DNA of 13,119 nt, taken from contig JAZNIT010000025.1 in NCBI GenBank assembly GCA_045577615.1, forward strand, positions 1 to 13,119, in the 5' to 3' direction. Below the pieces are notes generated by a model. It searched no databases. It saw nothing but the letters and a program-made list of their open reading frames with translations, and was not told where the DNA came from. Within the stretch, counting starts at the first letter, position 1. Every line of letters begins with the position of its first letter. Source of the DNA: RGIG2206 sp045577615 (GTDB taxonomy: Bacteria > Bacillota > Clostridia > Oscillospirales > Acutalibacteraceae). Of the stretch, positions 1-4,427 are shown piece by piece. A program made the position numbers and the translations under genes.

Positions 1-632
1 TGCCCACCGAATTGTAAGAAAAGCCATTTGCCAAACTGCTGAATTTGCTCGATATCCGTAAAGAAACATTTTGATTCGCGAATTTTTTCGTTTTCGCGAT
101 AGATATTAACACTTATATAATTTTCAAAAACTTTATATTCGTATACTGATTTGCAAATTCGTTCTGTGCTGTTTTTCCATGCTTTGCTATATGCTCGAAT
201 TCCCTTAATATGCGAAACGGCACCAATTAAAAACATACCGAAAGAAAAACCAATCATAACGTCCGGTGCAGATGATCCAATACAAAACACAATCATCAAA
301 ATGCAAAGCACGGTAAAAATGATAGGTCTTTTGTAAATACTTTTGCTTTGCAAACGATATATTTCATTTAATTCTTGCTTTAAAAAAGTAAACCGATATG
401 ATTCATTCGGTTGAATTTCTGCATTTTGTTCTTTGTTTTCGGAATTTAATATTTCATCAACTGATATTCCAAATATATCACTCAGGCGCATTAAATTATC
501 AATTGTCGGAACAGTTTGATCTTTTTCCCATAGACTAATCGTCTGACGGCTTACAAGCAACTTTTGACCAAGTTCCTCTTGTGATAAATTAAGGTCTTTT
601 CTATATTTCTGGATTTTTTCACCAACTGTCAT
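1..632 (-). CDS. XRE-family helix-turn-helix regulator with membrane segments, C-terminus cut off by window edge
   Basis: Reading the minus strand from an ATG at 632 gives at least 210 residues with no stop before the window edge, so the C-terminus is missing. AAGGAGG (647-641) lies 8 nt upstream and decides the start. Residues 1-62 are a typical XRE/Cro-type helix-turn-helix (LSQEELGQKL, then SRQTISLWEKDQTVPTIDNL). A charged linker follows, then two hydrophobic segments at about 102-120 and 124-144. The remaining region has a YcxB-like look (SVYEYKVFENYISVNIYRE, then a FTDIEQI stretch). In such proteins the HTH usually regulates its own and nearby genes, and the membrane part may sense an envelope signal; that role is inferred. 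The gene is AT-rich like its accessory neighbours. The HTH identification is secure. The YcxB-like assignment is tentative because the domain is incomplete. Confidence 0.85.
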   Translation of the reverse strand, partial: MTVGEKIQKYRKDLNLSQEELGQKLLVSRQTISLWEKDQTVPTIDNLMRLSDIFGISVDEILNSENKEQNAEIQPNESYRFTFLKQELNEIYRLQSKSIYKRPIIFTVLCILMIVFCIGSSAPDVMIGFSFGMFLIGAVSHIKGIRAYSKAWKNSTERICKSVYEYKVFENYISVNIYRENEKIRESKCFFTDIEQIQQFGKWLFLQFGG

Positions 633-682
633 AAAGGTCGCCTCCTTTTGCTTAATTTGATTATAACAGAAATCCTTGCAAA

Positions 683-714
683 AATAAAGAATATATCACT
701 TGATTTTGTCAAGT
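683..714 (-). promoter_or_regulatory. Putative promoter and operator-like inverted repeat upstream of the XRE gene
   Basis: ACTTGA (698-703) and TCAAGT (709-714) form an exact 6-bp inverted repeat around a 5-nt spacer. On the minus strand this palindrome contains a perfect TTGACA (712-707). An AT-rich TTTATT lies 18 nt further on (688-683) and could be a -10. A better -10, TATAAT (665-660), is present nearer the gene but has no good -35 at standard spacing. An inverted repeat over the promoter of an XRE gene fits autoregulation. That role is inferred. Confidence 0.4.
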
Positions 715-810
715 AGCACTTGCAAAACCGCTTTTTTAGTTCAAGTCCTCCCCGAAAGGCGTTTTTGGCGGAGGATATCTATAAAATTCAACTACAAAAA
801 TTTGTATAGA

Positions 811-843
811 AAAAGTCCGAAACCGCTATGGTTTCGGACTTTT
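811..843. terminator. Rho-independent terminator hairpin inside element A
   Basis: A perfect 14-bp stem pairs AAAAGTCCGAAACC (811-824) with 830-843 around the 5-nt loop GCTAT, with T-runs on both sides. On the minus strand it sits downstream of the tRNA-fMet 3'-end remnant, where a tRNA terminator would lie. The equivalent hairpin in element B (2302-2315 with 2321-2334) is kept but has wobble pairs and one mismatch. Confidence 0.7.
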
Positions 844-872
844 CTGCGCCGACATCTAAATCGGTTCGCAAT

Positions 873-896
873 GTTGGTTGCGGGGGTGGGACTTGA
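873..896 (-). pseudogene. Remnant of the 3' end of tRNA-fMet
   Basis: On the minus strand this reads the T-loop, the 3' half of the T-stem, the acceptor strand and CCA of a tRNA. It is identical to the corresponding end of the intact tRNA-fMet at 4113-4189, and the match stops just inside the T-arm. The rest of the tRNA is absent and unrelated sequence follows from 897. The copy in element B (2371-2387) has two changes. Such ends are what tRNA-targeting integration or recombination leaves behind. Its origin here is inferred. Confidence 0.65.
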
Positions 897-1061
897 AAGG
901 CCCTCCCCAGTCGCATAGTCGTCTGCCTTCGCCTCGGTACGCTCAGCTCGGCATACTCCTTGCTTTGTGGGGTATCGCTGCGAGAAAACGATACTTTATC
1001 GTTTTCTCTTGCTCACCCACGACCTCCTCCGGAGGCCGTGGTTCAGGGCCCATTCTCGCAA

Positions 1062-1100
1062 CCAAAACAAAAAGACACCCGATGGGTGTCTTTGTTTTGG
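1062..1100. terminator. Bidirectional terminator between element A and the two-TM protein gene
   Basis: CCAAAACAAA..GACACCC (1062-1080) pairs with 1084-1100 around the loop GAT: 17 base pairs with a two-A bulge, and a T-rich run on either strand. On the minus strand it lies about 33 nt past the stop codon of the 338-residue membrane protein and would end that transcript. On the plus strand it follows directly after a tRNA-like ACCA end. Confidence 0.75.
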
Positions 1101-1132
1101 CACGTCGCACCGAAAAAAGATATCATTTTGAG

Positions 1133-2149
1133 TCACTTTAATGGCAACGAATAATTTGGAAAACAGAATTTCACAAAACGTGGATGTGAAACAAATCGTT
1201 GGCGATTTAATGCAACAATCAGCATCATTAAGAAAAGAATAAAAAACGGAACAAAAATAACAACTGCAGCAATCAGCAAGAAAGTCAATATATATCGATC
1301 TATTTGATTCGTATGCTCGTATGAACGATAAACTGTTCCATCCAAACTTTCTAACTGAATTACCTCATAGTAATTGTCATAATTTTTTGGCTGTTTGTAT
1401 TCTGCATATGCAACCAGAGTTTCTCCTGCCTCACATCGCTCAATTAGCTCTTTTGGTAAATTGGAATACTGAAAAAAACGAGTGACTTCAAAGTTTTCTT
1501 CAAATTCTTTGCAGGATATGTACAGGTAATCGTACTCTTCCGTGTTCTCGTATTCGCAATCTGTTACCGTAATTTCATACCGTTTGCCGTGATCGGCTTC
1601 TGTATAATCAGAAAAATGAATATAAGCTATAAAGCCCAAAATAACCGGTATTGTAAGAAAAGGGAACAACATTCTGAAACAAAAATAACCGGGCAGGCTC
1701 ATTATATTAATTTCGTTGTAGCGATAAATGCTCCTGTTTGCCTTTTGCAAATTTCTTTTCTTAGGTATACGCATTGACAATACATCTTCAAACCACTCAT
1801 CGCCATACATCTGACAAAAAGGTGTAATGTATTGTTCTTTAAACGAGGCATCCCATTTTTCCTCACCGCAGAATAAATATGGAACACGATGAATTGCTTC
1901 GGCAAAGCGGGAGGTTTTAGTAAAGTCCCCTTCATCTTTCAGTTCATCTAAGGCACCAAAGCAAGAAAAGAGAAAATCCCTTTCAACATCATCAGATTTT
2001 TTGTCAATATATTTACATATATCCTCAATATATTGATTTGCTGATGCCAATTTAAATTTGGAATAGGATAAGTTATTGGCTTTTGCATAGTAACAATCCC
2101 GAATAATAATAAGCGCTTGCGAAAGCTTATGAGCTTTTTTTATGTGCAT
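1133..2149 (-). CDS. Hypothetical protein with two membrane segments (338 aa)
   Basis: I do not recognise this protein. GGGGAGGT lies 5 nt before the ATG at 2149, and a TTGCAG-17-TATAAT promoter lies upstream, so it is a real, independently transcribed gene. Residues 1-150 are soluble, charged and aromatic-rich (tyrosine- and lysine-rich helices, e.g. NQYIEDICKYIDKKSDDVERDF). A hydrophobic segment at about 154-177 follows. About 105 acidic residues come next (178-283), with alternating hydrophobic residues suggesting a beta-rich domain that would face outside if the N-terminus is cytoplasmic. A second long hydrophobic segment (about 287-314) ends in a basic tail. There is no signal peptide and no catalytic motif I can name. 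Terminators flank it on both sides, so it is monocistronic, between repeat elements A and B. The AT-rich codon use matches the accessory neighbours and not valS. A membrane sensor or stress protein is possible but unsupported. Confidence 0.8.
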   Translation of the reverse strand: MHIKKAHKLSQALIIIRDCYYAKANNLSYSKFKLASANQYIEDICKYIDKKSDDVERDFLFSCFGALDELKDEGDFTKTSRFAEAIHRVPYLFCGEEKWDASFKEQYITPFCQMYGDEWFEDVLSMRIPKKRNLQKANRSIYRYNEINIMSLPGYFCFRMLFPFLTIPVILGFIAYIHFSDYTEADHGKRYEITVTDCEYENTEEYDYLYISCKEFEENFEVTRFFQYSNLPKELIERCEAGETLVAYAEYKQPKNYDNYYEVIQLESLDGTVYRSYEHTNQIDRYILTFLLIAAVVIFVPFFILFLMMLIVALNRQRFVSHPRFVKFCFPNYSLPLK

Positions 2150-2191
2150 ATCTTACCTCCCCGATAACTTTCCTTTATTTCTTCGATTATA

Positions 2192-2220
2192 ATTATATCA
2201 AAATTACATTCCATCTGCAA
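2192..2220 (-). promoter_or_regulatory. Promoter of the two-TM protein gene
   Basis: On the minus strand TTGCAG (2220-2215) and TATAAT (2197-2192) are separated by exactly 17 nt, a good sigma-A-type promoter about 43 nt upstream of the start codon at 2149. A second TATAAT-like box overlaps just downstream. The -35 sits only 5 nt from the edge of element B, so the element ends at the promoter. Confidence 0.7.
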
Positions 2221-2469
2221 TATATTTTAGTTCAAATCCTCCCCAAAAGCCGTTTTGGGCGGAGGATATTTATAAAATTCAACTACAAAAATTTGTATAG
2301 AAAAAGTTCGAAACCGTTGTGGTTTCGGGGTTTTTCGAACCGATATCTTTTTCGGTTCGCAATGTTGGTTGCATGGGTGGGACTTGACCGTCTGCTACGG
2401 CTTCGCCTTGCATACTATCGGCTCGCCGACCGTTGCGTTGCAACAGTACCCGTCTCGCCACTCCTCGCT

Positions 2470-2495
2470 AAAAACAGTCCACCGGACTGTTTTTT
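2470..2495. terminator. Terminator-like hairpin in the middle of element B
   Basis: AAAAACAGTCC (2470-2480) pairs perfectly with 2484-2494 around the loop ACC and is followed by T's on the plus strand, with the mirror image on the minus strand. Element A has an equivalent hairpin of unrelated sequence at the matching place (982-1008). The position is therefore conserved while the sequence is not. Confidence 0.5.
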
Positions 2496-2543
2496 ACGCT
2501 CAGACCTTCTCAGGTTCAAGTCCCCAAAACTCACATAACGAAA

Positions 2544-2577
2544 AAACTCAGTCTCCCAAAAGGGAAACTGAGTTTCT
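2544..2577 (-). terminator. Terminator downstream of the ABC-type ATPase gene
   Basis: Positions 2544-2557 pair with 2562-2575 (14-bp stem, one C/A mismatch) around AAAA. On the minus strand the stem is followed by a run of six T's (2546-2541), and it lies 19 nt past the ATPase stop codon. It forms the outer end of element B. Confidence 0.8.
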
Positions 2578-2595
2578 TTGGCAAGTTGAATCAAT

Positions 2596-3354
2596 TTAGA
2601 TATCGTTGTTTTCTAACAAATAATGTAACATTTTTTCGGGGTTTTCTAAAAAGTTTTTAGTGAGCCTGAAATGCTCCGTATCTTGATATTTTACACTTTT
2701 AATACCGTCTTGCGAAAATTCTAAGATTTGCGCATTTGGAAAAGTCATAAGAATCGGTGAATGCGTCGCTATTATAAATTGAGAATCTTTTTTTACCAAA
2801 GAATTTATTTCAACTATTAAAGATAACAGTCGATTTGGTGATAAAGCGGCTTCAGGTTCGTCTAATATATAAAGTCCGTTACCGAAAAATCGGTTTTGAA
2901 CGATAGAAAGAAAACTTTCCCCGTGGGACTGTTTATGTAAAGAAATTCCGCCGTATCCTTCAATAACCGGTGCATCAAATGATGGCAGTTTATCCATATC
3001 ATCAATATTGGTTGCTACATTATAAAGGCTTTCAGCTCTTAAAAAAAATCCATCTTTAGCAAAATTACGTTTAATGAGTGTAATATGCTCAAAAAGCTCA
3101 GAATGGGTTTCGTTTGTAGAGAAAGTAAAATTGCGCGAACCACCCTCGGCATTAAATCCGTAAGCCACCGCAATTGCCTCAAGTAAGGTGGACTTGCCCG
3201 TTCCGTTTTCTCCGACAAAAAAGGTCACATTTGAAGAAAAGGAAAGTTCTTTTTCTTTTAACAAATACTTTATAATTGGCAAATCATTCAGATATGAGTT
3301 TTTATCTAATTTATTATCAAATAAGATGCTGCTTATATAATTTGCGGACATCAT
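2596..3354 (-). CDS. Small ABC-type/AAA family ATPase (COG3910-like), 252 aa
   Basis: The chosen start is the ATG at 3354. It has AAGGAG 8 nt upstream and overlaps the stop of the preceding gene as ATGA, which implies translational coupling; a longer frame reaches 3414 but has no such site. Walker A is GENGTGKST (residues 48-56), an ABC-signature-like SHGESFLS is at 143-150, Walker B with catalytic glutamate is LYILDEPEAALS (161-172), and the switch histidine is in ATHSP (196-200). All catalytic residues of an ABC-type ATPase are present. There are no membrane segments and no long coiled-coil arm, so it is a compact stand-alone SMC/RecF-like ATPase and not a transporter or full SMC protein. 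The short insert between Walker A and the signature (about 60-140) is the likely specificity region. Related small ATPases occur in many genomes with unknown substrates, sometimes in toxin or defence-like pairs. Its role here is unknown, but its four-helix-bundle partner is likely functionally linked. Confidence 0.88.
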   Translation of the reverse strand: MMSANYISSILFDNKLDKNSYLNDLPIIKYLLKEKELSFSSNVTFFVGENGTGKSTLLEAIAVAYGFNAEGGSRNFTFSTNETHSELFEHITLIKRNFAKDGFFLRAESLYNVATNIDDMDKLPSFDAPVIEGYGGISLHKQSHGESFLSIVQNRFFGNGLYILDEPEAALSPNRLLSLIVEINSLVKKDSQFIIATHSPILMTFPNAQILEFSQDGIKSVKYQDTEHFRLTKNFLENPEKMLHYLLENNDI

Positions 3355-3698
3355 TTCATATTCTCCTTGGTGGTGTTGATGGAAGAAATTAAAATTCTTT
3401 TCACTTCGGTACATTTGTCAAGCAGAGTTTTATCGTTATAATATCCGCTATCCAAAAGCAATTCAATCCAATATTCGCTTTCGCTACATTCTTTAAGAGC
3501 AATTTGGAGTTTTGCGACGAAATCGGCTTTCCCGTGAGCATAAAATGCTTCTCTTATGTTTGCACCAATAGAAGTGCCTGACCTCAAAAACTGATTTATT
3601 AAAGCGCTCTCACATTTTGCATTTCTTAACTCTTTACATACTTTTATCACATCAAGCGCAAACGCTTTTGACTTTATCATCAACGGACTTTCTTTCAT
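3351..3698 (-). CDS. Four helix bundle protein (23S rRNA intervening-sequence protein family), 115 aa
   Basis: The 115-residue product matches the pattern of the four-helix-bundle/IVP family: an N-terminal helix KSKAFALDVIKVCKELRN, the conserved FLRSGTSIGANIREA loop (about residues 38-52), then KADFVAKLQIALKECSESEYWIELL and a C-terminal helix. The start is set by AAGGGG with 8-nt spacing before the ATG at 3698; an upstream in-frame GTG at 3707 would lie too close to that site. Family members are encoded inside 23S rRNA intervening sequences, stand alone, or act as the Avd accessory protein of diversity-generating retroelements. They form small oligomeric nucleic-acid-binding bundles. No rRNA or reverse transcriptase is present here. 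Its stop overlaps the start of the ATPase gene, so the two form a coupled operon behind one promoter. Confidence 0.88.
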   Translation of the reverse strand: MKESPLMIKSKAFALDVIKVCKELRNAKCESALINQFLRSGTSIGANIREAFYAHGKADFVAKLQIALKECSESEYWIELLLDSGYYNDKTLLDKCTEVKRILISSINTTKENMK

Positions 3699-3718
3699 CG
3701 CTATCACCCCTTAAACTT

Positions 3719-3747
3719 ATTATACTTCCTAAAAGTAAAAAGTGCAA
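3719..3747 (-). promoter_or_regulatory. Promoter of the four-helix-bundle/ATPase operon
   Basis: On the minus strand TTGCAC (3747-3742) and TATAAT (3724-3719) are 17 nt apart, with the start codon at 3698 about 20 nt beyond the -10. The -35 overlaps the left stem of the TGCAAGGC/GCCTTGCA hairpin of element C, so the repeat supplies or occludes part of the promoter. Confidence 0.75.
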
Positions 3748-3925
3748 GGCAAAGCCTTGCAAAACACTTCTTCACTATTCACTATTACTTATTACCTCCA
3801 AAAATCTTCTCGGACGGATTTAGTGAAAAGTGAAGAGTGAAAAGTGAAAAAGTAAAACCTTCCCGAACTTCGTCCGAGAAGGTTTTTGAGTAGAGGTGCC
3901 GAAAAAGATGCAGGACTTAAAACCT
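3741..3925. repeat. Element C: inverted heptamer repeat with foldback hairpins and a degenerate tRNA-like end
   Basis: The order is a TGCAAGGC/GCCTTGCA hairpin, a 34-nt segment identical to one in D (3771-3804 against 3988-4021) built of TTCACTA-type heptamers, a GC-richer arm (3806-3816), AGTGAAR heptamers in the opposite sense (3821-3850), and a terminator hairpin (3854-3862 with 3878-3886). A degenerate minus-strand tRNA 3'-end-like stretch follows (about 3894-3925, containing GGTGCCG and GGACTTAA). The arm 3806-3816 can also pair perfectly with 3871-3881, competing with the terminator fold. No protein is credible here. Confidence 0.7.
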
Positions 3926-3950
3926 TTTTCACCTGATTATAATAAAAAAT

Positions 3951-4112
3951 GCTTTTTGCCTTGGCAAAAAGCTACATCTTATACCTTTTCACTATTCACT
4001 ATTACTTATTACCTCCAAAAAAATTCCTCGACGGAGGGAGAAAAGTGAAGAGTGAAGAGTGAAAAGTGAAGAGGTAAAAAAATATCCTCGGAACAAATCC
4101 GAGGAATTTTTT

Positions 4113-4113
<1 letters not shown>
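3951..4113. repeat. Element D: second copy of the heptamer/foldback element, joined to tRNA-fMet
   Basis: The layout matches C, shifted by about 217 bp: a 10-bp hairpin GCTTTTTGCC (3951-3960 with 3963-3972), the 34-nt segment identical to C (3988-4021), inverted AGTGAAR heptamers (4041-4070), and a terminator hairpin. The left arm AAAAAAATTCCTCG (4017-4030) is exactly complementary to 4100-4113. As in C, a long-range foldback can therefore replace the local terminator hairpin, although the paired sequences differ between the two copies. The element ends at the CCA of tRNA-fMet. Confidence 0.7.
4076..4112 (-). terminator. Terminator of tRNA-fMet
   Basis: TCCTCGGA (4085-4092) pairs with TCCGAGGA (4098-4105) around a 5-nt loop. 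On the minus strand this hairpin lies 7 nt past the tRNA 3' end and is followed by a run of T's (4082-4076, one interruption just before it). It is a standard tRNA terminator and could also work on the plus strand, where seven T's follow. Confidence 0.8.
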
Positions 4114-4189
<76 letters not shown>

Positions 4190-4218
4190 ATATATAGCGC
4201 ACTTCAAGTGCAAATGCT

Positions 4219-4247
4219 ATTATACTATAAACAAATGATAAATGCAA
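4219..4247 (-). promoter_or_regulatory. Promoter of tRNA-fMet
   Basis: On the minus strand TTGCAT (4247-4242) and TATAAT (4224-4219) are exactly 17 nt apart and about 30 nt upstream of the mature tRNA 5' end at 4189. The promoter diverges from that of valS. The stretch 4248-4351 between them is AT-rich, and I see no other feature in it. Confidence 0.8.
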
Positions 4248-4351
4248 GTGTTATTTTCAAAAAATCAAAGTTTTTTTGCACAGCAAATACCGTTTACCTC
4301 AATATTATATGAAAATATGGGCCAAATTATGCCGCGAAAGGCTTAAAACAG

Positions 4352-4380
4352 TTGACAAAAAGCGGCTGTCATTATACAAT
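4352..4380 (+). promoter_or_regulatory. Promoter of valS
   Basis: A perfect TTGACA (4352-4357) is separated by 17 nt from TACAAT (4375-4380). Transcription would start near 4387 and leave only about 40 nt of leader before the valS start at 4428. That is too short for a T-box riboswitch, and none of its specifier or terminator hairpins is visible. Confidence 0.8.
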
Positions 4381-4427
4381 ATATATTTGTGAAACTGTAT
4401 TTTTACTACCCCGAGAGGAGCATAGAT

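Larger units (their letters stand above)
734..1100. repeat. Structured intergenic element A, carrying tRNA 3'-end fragments (paralogue of element B)
   Basis: Positions 734-896 align without gaps to 2225-2387, with about 20 differences in 163 bp by eye (near 88% identity). The shared core holds, in order, a GTTCAAGTCCTCC tRNA-T-arm-like start, a CCTCC/GGAGG hairpin, a TACAAA/TTTGTA palindrome (793-806), a terminator hairpin (811-843), a CCGA/TCGG hairpin, and a minus-strand copy of the 3' end of tRNA-fMet (873-896). The second half (897-1100) has the same layout as B but diverged sequence: an A/T-flanked 12-bp hairpin (982-993 with 997-1008), a plus-strand tRNA-like 3' end (about 1041-1064) and a terminator hairpin. 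No protein is credible here; the short open frames are antisense readings of tRNA-like sequence. Confidence 0.8.
2225..2577. repeat. Structured intergenic element B, paralogue of element A
   Basis: Positions 2225-2387 are the second copy of the 163-bp core described for element A. Some hairpins change on both sides between copies: the CCTCC/GGAGG-flanked hairpin keeps pairing, and CGAACCGA (2337-2344) pairs perfectly with 2352-2359 here, whereas A needs a bulge. After the tRNA-end remnant (2371-2387), the second half contains an 11-bp A/T-flanked hairpin (2470-2480 with 2484-2494), a plus-strand T-arm-like GGTTCAAGTCCCC (2513-2525) and a terminator (2544-2575). The region fills the gap between two minus-strand genes and encodes no credible protein. 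Confidence 0.8.

Noticed and set aside
700..1154. Short plus-strand open frames of 64-87 codons across element A
   Set aside because: They read antisense through tRNA-fMet 3'-end sequence and hairpins (the VAGVGLE motif is the familiar antisense-tRNA artefact), have no ribosome binding sites and overlap one another.
2293..2599. Plus-strand frames of 76-81 codons across element B
   Set aside because: The same antisense-tRNA artefact as in element A (VAWVGLD), running through two terminator hairpins.
3355..3414. 20-residue extension of the ATPase
   Set aside because: It lies within the four-helix-bundle gene. The internal ATG at 3354 has AAGGAG at the right distance.
3771..4080. CRISPR array
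   Set aside because: The direct repeat is 34 nt but has only two copies 217 bp apart, the short repeats are contiguous heptamers without unique spacers, and no cas genes are present.
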